A DNA stretch of 64,000 nucleotides, taken from positions 1-64,000 of the forward strand of contig NZ_JBQKFH010000001.1 in NCBI RefSeq assembly GCF_052119425.1. Reading direction: 5' to 3'. A program made the translations under genes and the position numbers. Source of the stretch: Enterococcus_E cecorum_C (GTDB lineage Bacteria; Bacillota; Bacilli; Lactobacillales; Enterococcaceae). The notes below the pieces were generated by a model that was not told where the DNA came from, did no database searches, and saw only the letters and a program-made list of their open reading frames with translations. Each line of letters starts with the position of its first letter. The first letter of the stretch is position 1. Positions 14,755 to 26,756 of the stretch are shown piece after piece.

Positions 14755-16569
14755 TTATTTTGCATTTTTTTCATCGACAAAAGCATCATTATAGTAGTTA
14801 CTATTTTTCGATAATTCAGTATTGACTTTATCTAAGCCGTATTTTTCAATCAAGGTTGGCGTATCAGAAGCCAAGTTACTACCAAGTCCTAAACGATTGC
14901 CTTGAATTTTCACACCCATACTTGCCAAAATGGTAGGGAAGTAGTCATATGGGGCGTATTTGCGATTGAAGGCTTTGATATTCTTTTGGTCAAAGTCTGC
15001 ATTTAAAATCAAGTTAAAGGTCGTGCGGTGATAGTTCGGATCAAAGTTAGCAAAGAATTTCTTATCCATGCTTGGGTGATCACCAGTTAGAATAATCACG
15101 GAATCTTTATAGAATGGTTGCTGCTGAATCCAACGAACTAAATCCACAACTTGTTTTTGAGAATAGTGAATGACATTGGCATATTGACTAGGATAAATCT
15201 TTGGTGTATCTGGTTCGACAAAGCCATCAGGGAAGTGAGTATCGGCATTTTCCATGGTAAAGTTAAATGGTTTGCCCGTATTTGCTAGACGCGTCATTTC
15301 AGCTTTGGCAAAATCATATAGCTTATTATCCTCAAAGCCCCACCAAACATTATAGTCTTTTGGAATCAAGCCAGCTTTACGCGCATATTTCACATCGAAA
15401 ATATTGTAGTGACCATGTGTCGTAAAGAAGCTCGTTAACCCACCAAAGTCTGCATCTGCACCGAACATAATCGTTTGTTCATAGCCTTGTTTTTCCAAAA
15501 TATCCCCGATAAGTGTCGCACCTGGTAAGAATTGGCCCGTTTTACCGTAGCTATTGCCCTCCATCGGAATCTTTAGCGGCAAGCCACTACTCATATTGAC
15601 CATGGAGGCTACCGACCAACTAGAGCCATACGTTTGATATGGTCCGCCAAATGTTTTCGACTCACTAAAATGAATCCCTTCTTTAGATAATTCCATCAAA
15701 TCAGGCATTAAGTTCTCATCCATAAATCCACCATTGGCCTTATCAAAGTAAGAATTCTCAATAGACTCTAAGTAGAGATGAATGACATTGCGCTTTTGTT
15801 TTGGGAAGGTGAGCTTGACATCATTTGGATTGACATACTCGTCTTTAATAAAGTTAGATTGGTCAAAGTAAGCAGCATAGACTTTATCTAGTTGGAGTTC
15901 TTTAATACTATAGAAGATACCGCCAGCTAAAAATCCTAGACTGAACAGCGCAAATAAAATACGTTTTACTCGATTAGGAAGTACTCTATAATCTTTGACG
16001 TAGATATCTTTATTCGCAAACAATAAGACTGCAAAGATAATTAATAAACCAACCGCAAATAATACTGGGGTACCGACGATTTGATCGGTCATATTGCTCG
16101 CAGTACCCTTAACTGGTGATTTGAAGTTAAAGATAAATTGCTCTGGTGTGAGTCGACCGAAGAAATCAATAAACCAACTCGTCCCAATAAAGCAAACCGT
16201 TCCTAAGGCAAACAGGATGCAGCTGATTACACTGAGTACGATTTGCCAGGCCGTTGTTTTTCCCTCGGCTTTTTCCAAAAAGACTGCCCCTTGGAATCCG
16301 CCTTTTAAGATATTTAAGCCTAAGCCAATCCCAAGTGCCAAGGCTAGATACTTGTAGGCAAAATTCGTGGCATAAATTTCAGGAATGAGCCCAGTCTGGA
16401 TATTTAAGGCAAAGCGCACAATTAATAACGCCACTGCATTGGTCAGCAGCGTGTCGATGAGCCATTTTTTTAAAATTGTCGTTTTGCTGTAATCCTCAGT
16501 CAACCAGACATCGACAGCACAAGTAATCACCCCGACAAGTAAGTAAATTAGTAGTTGTAAAAAAATCAA
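14755..16569 (-). CDS. LTA synthase family phosphoglycerol transferase
   Basis: About 604 residues with several hydrophobic segments in the first 230 residues, followed by an extracellular sulfatase-fold domain (about 255-560). Visible active-site features are HLYLESIEN (metal-binding Glu near 268), the likely catalytic Thr in YQTYGSS (near 313), and TGDHPSMD (near 490). Such enzymes transfer glycerol phosphate from phosphatidylglycerol to a membrane or wall glycan. The sequence looks nearer to OpgB-type transferases than to canonical LtaS, so I do not assign ltaS. The TTG at 16569 is better spaced from the GGTGGG ribosome site than the GTG at 16581. Confidence 0.85.
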   Translation of the reverse strand: MIFLQLLIYLLVGVITCAVDVWLTEDYSKTTILKKWLIDTLLTNAVALLIVRFALNIQTGLIPEIYATNFAYKYLALALGIGLGLNILKGGFQGAVFLEKAEGKTTAWQIVLSVISCILFALGTVCFIGTSWFIDFFGRLTPEQFIFNFKSPVKGTASNMTDQIVGTPVLFAVGLLIIFAVLLFANKDIYVKDYRVLPNRVKRILFALFSLGFLAGGIFYSIKELQLDKVYAAYFDQSNFIKDEYVNPNDVKLTFPKQKRNVIHLYLESIENSYFDKANGGFMDENLMPDLMELSKEGIHFSESKTFGGPYQTYGSSWSVASMVNMSSGLPLKIPMEGNSYGKTGQFLPGATLIGDILEKQGYEQTIMFGADADFGGLTSFFTTHGHYNIFDVKYARKAGLIPKDYNVWWGFEDNKLYDFAKAEMTRLANTGKPFNFTMENADTHFPDGFVEPDTPKIYPSQYANVIHYSQKQVVDLVRWIQQQPFYKDSVIILTGDHPSMDKKFFANFDPNYHRTTFNLILNADFDQKNIKAFNRKYAPYDYFPTILASMGVKIQGNRLGLGSNLASDTPTLIEKYGLDKVNTELSKNSNYYNDAFVDEKNAK

Positions 16570-16608
16570 ATTATTTCCCACCCTATCATCAATTTTTCAT
16601 ATGTTCCT

Positions 16609-16638
16609 AGTATACCTTTTCATGAGTCAGGACGACAA
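16609..16638 (-). promoter_or_regulatory. Promoter of the LTA-synthase-like gene
   Basis: On the minus strand TTGTCG (16633-16638), 18-nt spacer, TATACT (16609-16614), about 40 bp before the start codon. Confidence 0.55.
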
Positions 16639-16768
16639 GTAGGCAATGTTTAAAAATTTATTATTATTTGTCAAAAAGAATCTAGATAAGGGGAGTTCTC
16701 CAAATTTAAACGAAAAATCCCTACTTTCCAATCTTTTCAGAAAATCAAAAGAAATCAGTCGAAAATGA

Positions 16769-16797
16769 TTGACAAGCAAGGACGGTTTTGGTAGTCT
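16769..16797 (+). promoter_or_regulatory. Promoter of the rplU operon
   Basis: A perfect TTGACA (16769-16774), 17-nt spacer and TAGTCT (16792-16797), directly ahead of the L21 leader. Confidence 0.6.
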
Positions 16798-16799
16798 TA

Positions 16800-16905
16800 A
16801 ATTGTTGTAATTGTGGTCTCCACAGCTACAACCGCTCAGAACAAGTATTTAAGTACGCATGTCGCTTGGGATGGCGAGTCTAAGTATATATAAGGAGGTG
16901 CTTTA
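16800..16905 (+). ncRNA. Ribosomal protein L21 leader
   Basis: The structured leader upstream of rplU in Firmicutes. Recognisable are the GGTCTCCACAGCTACAACCG core and the paired region around GCATGTCGCTTGGG before the AGGAGG ribosome site. It is thought to let L21 autoregulate its operon. Assigned from memory of the family's core sequence and its position. Confidence 0.8.
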
Positions 16906-16908
16906 AGC

Positions 16909-17217
16909 ATGTACGCAATTATCAAAACTGGTGGTAAACAAGTGAAGGTTGAAGTAGGTCAAGCTATCTACGTTGAAAAATTAAACGTTGAAGCTGGCGA
17001 AAAAGTTACTTTCGATGAAGTTGTCTTAGTTGGTGGCGAATCAACTAAAGTGGGAACTCCTTTAGTAGCTGGTGCAACTGTTGTAGGTACTGTTGAAAAA
17101 CACGGCAAACAAAAGAAAGTTGTGACTTTCAAATACAAACCTAAAAAACATTCACACCGCAAACAAGGTCATCGTCAACCATACACTAAAGTGGTTATCG
17201 AAGCAATTAACGCATAA
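16909..17217 (+). CDS. rplU: 50S ribosomal protein L21
   Basis: 102 residues, the full family length, starting MYAIIKTGGKQ and ending in the basic KPKKHSHRKQGHRQPYTKV region that contacts 23S rRNA. Ribosome site AAGGAGGTG precedes the ATG. First gene of rplU-prp-rpmA, the conserved Firmicutes order. Confidence 0.97.
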   Translation: MYAIIKTGGKQVKVEVGQAIYVEKLNVEAGEKVTFDEVVLVGGESTKVGTPLVAGATVVGTVEKHGKQKKVVTFKYKPKKHSHRKQGHRQPYTKVVIEAINA

Positions 17218-17239
17218 TTAGACAAAGAAGGATAAGTTG

Positions 17240-17584
17240 ATGATTAAGGGTACTTTTTACCGAACAGAATCAGGAACGATACATCAATTTCGCATTACAG
17301 GTCATGCTGGGGCAGGAGAATACGGCGAAGATATCGTCTGTGCTGCTGTGAGTGCATTAAGCATCAATGCGATTAATAGTGTCTCTTCACTTGCTGGCAT
17401 TGAGATGCAAGTTGAGGCAGATCAAGAAAATGGTGGTTTCCTAGAGGCGACGATTTCTGAAGATTTGACTCAGGAGCAAAAAAATGTCGCACAGATTCTC
17501 CTTGAAAGCTTGTTTTTAGGTTTAGAGTCGGTACAAGAAGACTATCAGCAATATATCCAAATCAAAACCATTACAAATCACTAG
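17240..17584 (+). CDS. prp: Ribosomal-processing cysteine protease Prp
   Basis: 114 residues (YsxB family). It removes the N-terminal extension of ribosomal protein L27 in Firmicutes. The catalytic pair is visible as His in ITGHAGAGEYGEDIVCAAVS (His near 21) and Cys in the same stretch (near 33). The frame begins with a TTG at 17237, but the ATG at 17240 has a better ribosome-site spacing (GAAGGA). It lies between rplU and rpmA, its substrate gene. Confidence 0.95.
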   Translation: MIKGTFYRTESGTIHQFRITGHAGAGEYGEDIVCAAVSALSINAINSVSSLAGIEMQVEADQENGGFLEATISEDLTQEQKNVAQILLESLFLGLESVQEDYQQYIQIKTITNH

Positions 17585-17596
17585 GAGGTGCATCTC

Positions 17597-17881
17597 ATGT
17601 TAAAGATGAACTTACAATTCTTCGCTCATAAAAAAGGTGGGGGTTCTACTTCTAACGGACGTGACTCACGTGCAAAACGCTTAGGTGCTAAACGCGCAGA
17701 CGGTCAAACAGTTACTGGTGGTTCTATCCTTTACCGTCAACGTGGTACTAAGATTTATCCAGGTGTAAACGTTGGTATCGGCGGAGATGACACATTATTT
17801 GCAAAAGTTGACGGCGTGGTACGTTTTGAACGTAAAGGTCGCGACAAAAAACAAGTGTCAGTATACCCAGTTGCTAAATAA
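17597..17881 (+). CDS. rpmA: 50S ribosomal protein L27
   Basis: 94 residues. The N-terminus MLKMNLQFFAHKKGGGS contains the Prp cleavage motif, with cutting expected after the two Phe so that mature L27 begins AHKKG and reaches the peptidyl-transferase centre. An in-frame upstream GTG (17588) overlaps the AGGAGG site, so the ATG at 17597 is used. Last gene before a strong terminator. Confidence 0.97.
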   Translation: MLKMNLQFFAHKKGGGSTSNGRDSRAKRLGAKRADGQTVTGGSILYRQRGTKIYPGVNVGIGGDDTLFAKVDGVVRFERKGRDKKQVSVYPVAK

Positions 17882-17891
17882 TTGAATTTCA

Positions 17892-17927
17892 ATAGCCCAA
17901 GATGTCTTCGGATGTCTTGGGCTTTTT
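17892..17927 (+). terminator. Terminator of rplU-prp-rpmA
   Basis: AGCCCAAGA pairs with TCTTGGGCT and is followed by six T. Confidence 0.88.
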
Positions 17928-18077
17928 TGTTGTCTGAAATTTTATCTAATCAGGTGCGAATGATTCAGGCGATTTGAGAAGAAAGACATTCGAAATGTTT
18001 TATTCTGCTTACTTGATTAAATAATAAAAGAAATTATTCTATTTTTACTTCTCTTTTCATTTCTGACTAGACATAAC

Positions 18078-18103
18078 GTTTACATAGTCATTAGTATGTA
18101 AAC
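18078..18103. promoter_or_regulatory. Putative operator: 9-bp inverted repeat
   Basis: GTTTACATA, an 8-nt spacer and TATGTAAAC form a perfect dyad in the otherwise unremarkable AT-rich spacer upstream of the giant surface-protein gene. The symmetry and arm length are typical of a dimeric repressor or activator site. The binding protein is unknown. Confidence 0.45.
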
Positions 18104-18162
18104 AACTATTTTATAAAATGTTATCTAATATAACAAATATTTTATATATAATACTTTAAAAA

Positions 18163-18198
18163 TACAGTTGTATCAACGAAAATATAACTGTTTTTTTA
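18163..18198 (+). terminator. Terminator-like hairpin in the surface-protein leader region
   Basis: ACAGTTGTAT pairs (one G-U) with ATATAACTGT and is followed by eight T. It lies 150 bp before the surface-protein start, downstream of the dyad at 18078. It could end a short leader transcript or insulate the gene. Confidence 0.55.
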
Positions 18199-18244
18199 TT
18201 TCTTGCTAGAATGATGTTATTTAATAGTTCTTTGACTTAGGTTA

Positions 18245-18274
18245 TTGACAGGAGTAAAATGAACATTGTAATAA
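18245..18274 (+). promoter_or_regulatory. Possible promoter of the giant surface-protein gene
   Basis: A perfect TTGACA (18245-18250) with TAATAA 18 nt further on. The rest of the 17930-18344 spacer beyond the dyad and hairpin shows nothing I can name. Confidence 0.4.
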
Positions 18275-18344
18275 GTATAATTTTTATCAATAATTATGCT
18301 TATTTTGTCTTGTAATTTGAGAAACAAGAATGGGGGAAAATGTA

Positions 18345-18527
18345 ATGTTTAAATCGGAAAAAGAAAAGCGTTACAAATATGGATTGCGTAAAAAACGCGG
18401 AGGTGGAGGAGCTGCCTCATACATAATTGGCGCAATGTTGTTTGTTGCTATGGGAATGGCCGTCGCACCACAGGATGTGTTTGCACTTGATACATCAGGC
18501 GGTATTAGCAATGCGCAGTTCAAGTAA
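18345..18527 (+). CDS. N-terminal fragment of the giant surface protein (YSIRK-like signal peptide)
   Basis: Sixty residues before an in-frame TAA. A basic start (KSEKEKRYKYGLRKKRGG), a YGLRK...GGAASYIIG YSIRK-G/S-type signal, a hydrophobic core and a cleavage site after VFA (residue 47). The ATG at 18345 is 8 nt from GGGGG. The ATG at 18330 is also in frame but has no ribosome site. The reading frame after the stop is the same as that of the 3429-residue ORF from 18594, so this is its severed secretion signal. Confidence 0.8.
   Translation: MFKSEKEKRYKYGLRKKRGGGGAASYIIGAMLFVAMGMAVAPQDVFALDTSGGISNAQFK
18525..18527 (+). other. In-frame TAA separating signal peptide from mature surface protein
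   Basis: Codon 61 of the reconstructed gene is TAA. The frame is otherwise open without a break from 18345 to 28883, so one base change (for example from CAA) explains it. Without suppression or a sequence correction, the anchored protein cannot be exported. Confidence 0.85.
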
Positions 18528-21500
18528 ACTGTTTCTACAGATAGCAATTTTGCTTATGTAGGAATTCGAAATGTACGTATTGATGGTAAACGTTTGTATT
18601 TTGATTTAGCGAAAACAAGTAAGACATCTTTTAACCTTGTACCGAATAAATCTGGATGGTTTGCATTTAAGCTCAATGATACACTCAAGGAACATGTTAC
18701 TGATTTTCGTTCGCAATTTTATGATGAAGGATATTATGGGGGAAATAATTATCCAAAAGCTCAAGGTGGCAAAGATGCCATAAATGATTATGATCGAATT
18801 GCTCAAAAAGGTCCAGATTCTGATGCTTATTACTTTAAAATGATAAATAAAGATGCTGATAAAGATTTGAAATGGCCAGAATACGCTTGGGGTCACAAAG
18901 ATTCACCAGAGCAAGGATTATTTATTGGTAATGAAGAATCTGAACAGCTTGTTCCAATGTATATAGAATTTGACCAAGATGTAAAAACTTTGATTGACGA
19001 AAACGATAAAAATGGAATTGAAAGCTATTTGCAAATGGTTACATATGGTCCTAATGGTGATATCATGTCTAATGGATGTGTTCGCAAAGTGCTGTCATCA
19101 TCGGTGAATGATAATAACCCTAGTCCATTAAAATCTGTTGCCAAAAGTGGTGGAGAATTTGTCGCAAATAATTCGGATATGATACTAACTTATGATCCTA
19201 GATATAATGCGATTGTTGTTGATGTCAGATATAAGCCAGCAACTTGGTCTCAAGGTTATTCAACCCAGTTGGTTAACTTATTAATGACTGATCCTATAAT
19301 TCAAAGAAATGTTGGTCGTGTTGAAATCATGCGTGAAGGGCTATCAGGAAATTCTTGGTATAATTTACAAATAGAAGGTCAAAATATTGAAGCTGCGATA
19401 TGGTCTACAGATCCACAAGCTTCTACCAATGAGAATCCGACCGAATCTGATCCCCCTAATTCAATTCAAACGATATATAAAGCTGCAGATGACTCTTACC
19501 GTAGACCGAAAGAGGTATTAAATGGAACCACTTGGGGAAGTTTGACAGATAGATTTGGTAAGAATCGTGCGGTATTTATTGCTGATGATGGACCAGATGG
19601 GAACATTCATGATCATTATTTTCAACTTAATAATGCAAACATGCAAGCGGGAAAAATAGTGTTATATTTGAATGGAAATCCTACTAATTTGTTAATAAAT
19701 CCTGATGGTACACGTGCAACAAGTAAGTTGTTTAAATTTGAAGATATGTTTGCGATACCGGCAGCCGATAATTCGGGATATGAATATGTAAGTAATACGT
19801 TGAGTTCAGCTTATTTTGAAATTCGTGATTCCGATGGTGATGGTTTAATGGATCAAACCGAACAATATATCGGTAGCAATCCATATAACAAAGATACCGA
19901 TGGCGATGGTAAGGAAGATGGCGCGGAATTTTCTAATTTAGACGTTACACGTGCTGCATACACATCGAATAAAACAAGTTATGGACATGATCATTATAAA
20001 TTCTTTGGTACAGGGGTAAATACACCACCACCAGTCTGGAATAACCAAGAAATTAAGGCTGGTCAAACAGAAATTACGCTTAACACGAAAGATTGGCATA
20101 ACCGTGTCATGGATGTCATCTTGGTTAAAAAAGGAACAGAAGCTTATAATTTAAGTCGAGACGATTTCTATGATTCAGGTAGTATGTACAAATCAGGCGC
20201 TTACGTTCTTTCTAAATTCAGTGGGACTCACCCAATCGATTCTAGTCTAGGGACGGTCAATAGTGGTGGTACAATTATTGGGCCAAACGAGAATACAAAG
20301 ACTTTCAAATTACCTGATGGGGTTAGTCTCGAAAAAGGAGATAAGTTAATCTTACGTGCATGGCAAGATGGTGGTACTTATGCCGGCAATGATGGAACAC
20401 GTCCATTCAGCATCCCTGAGTTATCGACCGAACGCTATGTGGGTGTATCTTCTCCAGCGATTGTAGAATCACCATACAATACAGAATCTAAAATGACCGG
20501 TACCGTTCCAGCTGGTACAAAGCCTGAAGATTTCAAAGTAAGCTTGACTTATGGTGATAACAAAGACCAAAAATTTGAAATTCCAAAAGAAGCCATTACA
20601 ATCGATTCTGCAAAAGTAGGTGACGATGGCGCGACAACAGAATATGCAAAATTCACTATTGATTGGTCTAAAGTGCCTAACATCCCAGCTGAATTACTAG
20701 ATGCAGATGGTCATATTAAGAAAGACACACCAATCACATTCTCAACAGCTCAATATGGTGCTGATCCTGCAGAAGTAACCGTTCCGATGTTACAAGGACC
20801 ACATATTGAACCTGTATACACGACTAGCAAACAAATCACAGTCGATGTACCTGATAAAACAAGCAGCGTGAAATTAACTGTTAATGGTAAAGAAATTGTC
20901 GCTACACGTAATCCAGAAAATAAAAAACAATTTATCGCAAATGTTCCAGAAAGCATGGCTTTAAATGAAAACGATGAAGTCGTGGCTACAGCGGTGGTTG
21001 ATGGTAAACAATTAGAACCAGTTAAAACAAATGTATTACTTGATACTGCAGCAACTGAAACACCAACCATTACGCAAAGTGGTAAAGATTTAGTAGTAGG
21101 TAACATTGATCCTAAAGCCAATAATGACGATGGCGATGGTATGATTATCCATGCCAAAGACGCAACAGGTAAAGACGTTACTTATACTTATGAAAAATTA
21201 GGTAATGCCTGGGTACCAACTAATGATGCGGCTAAACAAATGCCTACCAAGGTCAATGCAGACGGTACAGTATCACTTACACCATCTGATGAATTACAAA
21301 AGACTTTAGTAGGACAAACAATTTATGTTGAAGTGAAAGATAAAGAACAAGACGGTGCTTTACCTAAGTCTGATACATTAATCTACCGTGACGTTCCTTA
21401 CGCATTCGAAACACCAACCGTAACGAATAATACAGATGTTCCGGCAAATACTAAAGCAGTAACGGTTAACGAACCATATACAATCAAAGAACCAGCTAAG

Positions 21501-21954
21501 GCCGATGGTGTTGATTTAACGATTAATAGAGATGGCACTGTAACTGGTAAACCTGTCATTGAAGATTGGCAAGAAGGCGAACCTGCTCGTATGGTGAATA
21601 TTCCGGTAACAATTGTGGATGATAATGGTGCTGAAAAGACTATAGAAGTCCCGATTGTTGTAGAACGTCAAGATAAGGTAACAGCTACTGATAAGACAAT
21701 TAAACCAGTAGTTGAAAATACTGAGCTTAAATCTACACCAGCCATTGAAGCTGAAGAGGGTGCTACCATTACTCCTCCAACTGATCCAGTGAATGGCTTA
21801 ACAGTGGATAAAGATGGTAAAGTTTCAGGTACACCAAAGATTAACGACTGGAAAGACGGAGAACCTCGCCGTACTGTTGAAATTCCAGTAACGGTTTCTA
21901 AAGATGGTAAAGAATCTACCACTGTCACTGTCAAAGTTCCAGTGTTACGTGATT

Positions 21955-23235
21955 CAGATGGCGATGGTTTGTCAGATGAAAAAGAAAAAGAACTCGGTAC
22001 AGACCCTAATGAAGCTGACAGTGACCATGACGGTGTCAATGATGGCCAAGAAGTCAAAGACACGACTGATCCAAATAAAGCTGACACAGATGGTGATGGT
22101 CTAAACGATGGCGAAGAAAAGACTAAAGGCACAGATCCTAAGAACCCAGATTCAGATGGCGATGGCTTAAAAGATGGCGAAGAAGTCAAAAGTGACAATC
22201 CAACCAATCCAAATAAAGCCGACACAGATGGAGATGGCTTGAAGGATGGAGAAGAAGTCAAAAGTGACAATCCAACTAATCCAAATAAAGCCGATACAGA
22301 TGGCGATGGCTTAAATGATGGAAAAGAAGTTAACGAAACGAAGACTGATCCTAACAAAGCTGATAGCGATGGTGACGGTGTCAACGATGGTCAAGAAGTC
22401 AACGAAACGAAGACTGATCCAAATAAAGCTGACACAGATGATGATGGTCTAAACGATGGCGAAGAAAAGACTAAAGGCACAGATCCTAAGAACCCAGATT
22501 CAGATGGCGATGGCTTAAAAGATGGCGAAGAAGTCAAAAGTGACAATCCAACCAATCCAAATAAAGCCGACACAGATGGAGATGGCTTGAAGGATGGAGA
22601 AGAAGTCAAAAGTGACAATCCAACCGATCCAAATAAAGCTGATACAGATGGCGATGGCTTAAATGATGGAAAAGAAGTTAACGAAACGAAGACTGATCCT
22701 AACAAAGATGATAGCGATGGTGACGGTGTCAACGATGGTCAAGAAGTCAAAGACACGACTAATCCAAATAAAGCTGACACAGATGATGATGGTCTAAACG
22801 ATGGCGAAGAAAAGACTCAAGGCACAGATCCTAAGAACCCAGATTCAGATGGCGATGGCTTAAAAGATGGGGAAGAAGTCAAAAGTGACAATCCAACCAA
22901 TCCAAATAAAGCCGACACAGATGGCGATGGCTTGAAGGATGGGGAAGAAGTCAAAAGTGACAATCCAACCGATCCAAATAAAGCCGATACAGATGGCGAT
23001 GGCTTAAATGATGGAAAAGAAGTTAACGAAACGAAGACTGATCCTAACAAAGATGATAGCGATGGTGACGGTGTCAACGATGGTCAAGAAGTCAAAGACA
23101 CGACTGATCCAAATAAAGCTGACACAGATGGTGATGGTCTAAACGATGGCGAAGAAAAGGCTAAAGGCACAGATCCTAAGAACCCAGATACCGATGGTGA
23201 TGGCTTAAACGATAAAGAAGATCCAAATCCTCTTG
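21955..23235 (+). repeat. DxDxDG (TSP3-like) repeat cluster 1
   Basis: Tandem acidic units of about 13-23 residues are nested in a higher-order repeat of about 345 bp. Near-identical blocks begin around 22085, 22432 and 22778. Such DNA is prone to unequal recombination and to mis-assembly. Confidence 0.85.
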
Positions 23236-24004
23236 TGTTCGATGTCAAAGCAAATCCAGTCAAAGGTCTTGAAGCAACTGAAAACAAAGCAGTCACACCT
23301 AAAAAAGCGATTGAAACAAATCCAGGTGCAACCATTACTGCGACAGAAACAAAAGGCTTAACAGTGAATGCCAATGGCGACTTAACAGGTACACCAAAAG
23401 ACCTTGTTTGGAGTGGCGACAAAACTTCACAAACAGTCTCTATCCCAGTGAAAGTAACGGTGACTGATGCGAAAGGCGAAACACATACGAAAGAAGTAAG
23501 TGTGCCAGTACTTGTCTTGCGTGACCGTGACAATGATGGTATCCCTGATAAAGACGATCCAAACCCAACAATTTCTGATTTACGTGCAGATGTTGCTGAA
23601 AACTTGAAAGCGACAGATGGTCAAGAATTACCAACAGGTAAAGATGCAATCAAGGCGGTAACTACAGATGTTGGTTCAACGATTACTTCTAAACCAGTGA
23701 ACGGTGTGTCAGTTGATAACAATGGTAACTTAGCAGGCAAACCAACTGTTACGGATTGGAAAGACGGCGAAACTGAACGTACAGTCGAAATTCCAGTCAC
23801 TGTGTCTGGTGATGGTAAGACTCGTGATGTCATGGTGCCAGTAGTCATTGAACGTGATACAGATGGCGATAGTTACTCAGATAACACTGAAAAAGACAAT
23901 GGTTCAGACCCAACCAACCCAGATTCTACACCAGAAGATTTAGATGGTGATGGCATTAAGAATGACGAGGATAAGAATCCAACGCAATACGATATCAAAG
24001 CCGA

Positions 24005-24886
24005 TCCAGTGGATGATTTAGCAGTAACAGACGGTCAAGAAATTCCTGAAGGTACTAAAGCAATCGAAAAGAAAGACGGCGCAATAGTAACACCTAAAGA
24101 TAAAGATGGTGTCAATGGTGTGAATGTCGATGAAAATGGTAACTTAACAGGTAAACCAACTGTTGATGATTGGGGCAAAGACGAAGAAGAACGTGAAGTC
24201 AAGATTCCAGTCACTGTAACGGAAGATGGCAAAGGTTCAACGGATGCAGAAGTTCCAGTAACCATCCAACGTGATACAGATGGCGATGGTACACCAGATG
24301 TCAAAGATACTGACGATGATAATGATGGCATCGATGATAAGGACGAAGCTGGCAAAGGTACTGATCCTAAGAAGGCCGATACAGATGGCGATGGTATCAA
24401 TGATAAGGACGATAAGAATCCTACTAAATATGATGTCAAAGCCAATCCAGTGGATGACTTAGCCGTAACAGACGGTCAAGAAATTCCTGAAGGTACTAAA
24501 GCAATCGAAAAGAAAGACGGCGCAACCGTAACACCTAAAGATAAAGATGGTGTCAATGGTGTGAATGTCGATGAAAATGGTAACTTAACAGGTAAACCAA
24601 CTGTTGATGATTGGGGCAAAGACGAAGAAGAACGTGAAGTCAAGATTCCAGTCACTGTCACAGAAGACGGCAAAGGTTCAACGGATGCAGAAGTTCCAGT
24701 AACCATCCAACGTGATACAGATGGCGATGGTACACCAGATGTCAAAGATACTGACGATGATAATGATGGCATCGATGATAAGGACGAAGCTGGCAAAGGT
24801 ACTGATCCTAAGAAGGCCGATACAGATGGCGATGGTATCAATGATAAGGACGATAAGAATCCTACTAAATATGATGTCAAAGCCAA
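24005..24886 (+). repeat. Two near-identical 441-bp tandem repeats
   Basis: The 147-residue module starting YDIKADPVDD / YDVKANPVDD occurs twice in direct succession, with only a handful of base differences, mostly silent. A third, more diverged copy follows from about 24887. The identity points to recent duplication or gene conversion. Confidence 0.85.
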
Positions 24887-26756
24887 TCCAGTGGATGACT
24901 TAGCCGTAACAGAAGGTCAAGAAATTCCTGAAGGTACTAAAGCAATCGAAACCAAAGATGGCGCAACTGTAACACCAAAAGACAAAGATGGTGTCAATGG
25001 TGTGAACGTCGACGAAAATGGTAACTTGACAGGTACACCAAAAGTTGATGATTGGGGTAAAGACGAAGAAGAACGCGAAGTCAAGATTCCAGTCACTGTA
25101 TCTGAAGGAGATAAAGGTTCTACCGATGCTGAAATCACTGTAACGATTCAACGTGATACAGATGGTGATGGTACACCAGATGTGAAAGATGCCGATGATG
25201 ATAATGATGGCATCTCTGATCAAGATGAACTTGCGAATGGTACAGATCCTAAGAACGATGATACCGATGGCGATGGTGTGAAAGATAACGAAGACAAGAA
25301 TCCAACTATCTTTGATGTACCAGTCACTGTGACAGATGGCTTGAAAGCAACTGAAGGACAAAAAGTTCCAGCTGGCACCAAAGCAGTCGACACAGCAGAT
25401 GGCAATAAGATTACCGCACCTGAAGTCAATGGTTTAACAGTGGATAAAGACGGCAACTTAACAGGTACACCAAAAGTGGATACTTGGAAAGGCGACGAAG
25501 AAACCAAAGATATCACTATTCCTGTTACGGTAACAGATAAAGACGGCCATGCTTCAACAGTCAAGGTGCCTGTAACAATCGAACGTGATACCGATGGCGA
25601 TGGTACCCCTGATGTGACTGATCCAGATGATGACAATGATGGTATTCCAGATGCGAAAGACCCAGATAGCAAGACACCAACCCCACTTGTCGATCCTAAG
25701 ACTTTAGCAGACACAACTATTCTCTCACCAGTCTTGGAAAACAAACCAATGACACCAACAAATGTTGTGAAAACTAAAGATGGTTCTCCAGTGAAACAAG
25801 GTGCACTTCCTGAAGGATTATCTGGTGTAAGTATTGATGAAAATGGTCAAATCACAGGTACACCTAAAGTAAGTAATTGGGGAACAGATGAAGAACGTAC
25901 TTTCCAAATTCCTGTTACATTGACGGACAGCTATGGTCGTGAATACACTATCAACGTACCTTTAACAGTTTTACGTGATACTGATGGCGATGGTATTGCA
26001 GATAAGGCGGATAAAGATGATGATAATGACGGTTACTTAGATGGTGAAGATAAGAATCCTAAGACCCCAGATGCTGCGCCTGAAGCCGTAGCACCTGCTT
26101 TAAATATTGATCCATTAACAGAAGGTCAAGCAGTGAAACCTGGTACGAAGGTAATCGAATTAGCAGAAGGTCAAACTACGACTGGTGCGAAATTTGAAGA
26201 TGGTGTGACTGGTTTAGCGGTTGAAAATGGAAACTTAACAGGTACACCTAAAGTAACCAACTGGCAAGAAGGAGAAGAAGTCCGTAATACTACAGCTGTC
26301 ATCGAAGTAACGAAGAAAGATGGTACAAAACAAAATGTGACTGCACCGTTTACAATCTTACGTGACACAGATGGCGATGGTATTCCAGATGTGAAAGATA
26401 CCGATGATGATAATGATGGTGTATTAGATGTGAATGACTCAGCACCAAAAGATCCGAATAAATCAACGGATGAAGTCAAACCTAATGCAGTTGTCAATAT
26501 TATCGAACCTTTAGTAGAAAAAGTGATGATTAACAAACCAGTTCAAGCAGTCACAATCTACAATGGTAAGATGTCAGTCATTAGCCGTCCTGCCAATGTG
26601 AAAGGATTAATCCTAAATGCAGACGGTACACTTACAGGTTCACCAGTTGTTACTGATTGGAAAGCTGATAAGAATGACACGACGCGCGATGTGAAATTCA
26701 TTGTGCAAGTGGGTGACCAAACCTTTGAAGTGCCTGTACGTATCTTACGTAACACA

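Noticed and set aside
16728..16742. CodY-like sequence before the rplU promoter
   Set aside because: Only 12 of 15 matches in an AT-rich stretch, and ribosomal protein genes are not expected CodY targets.
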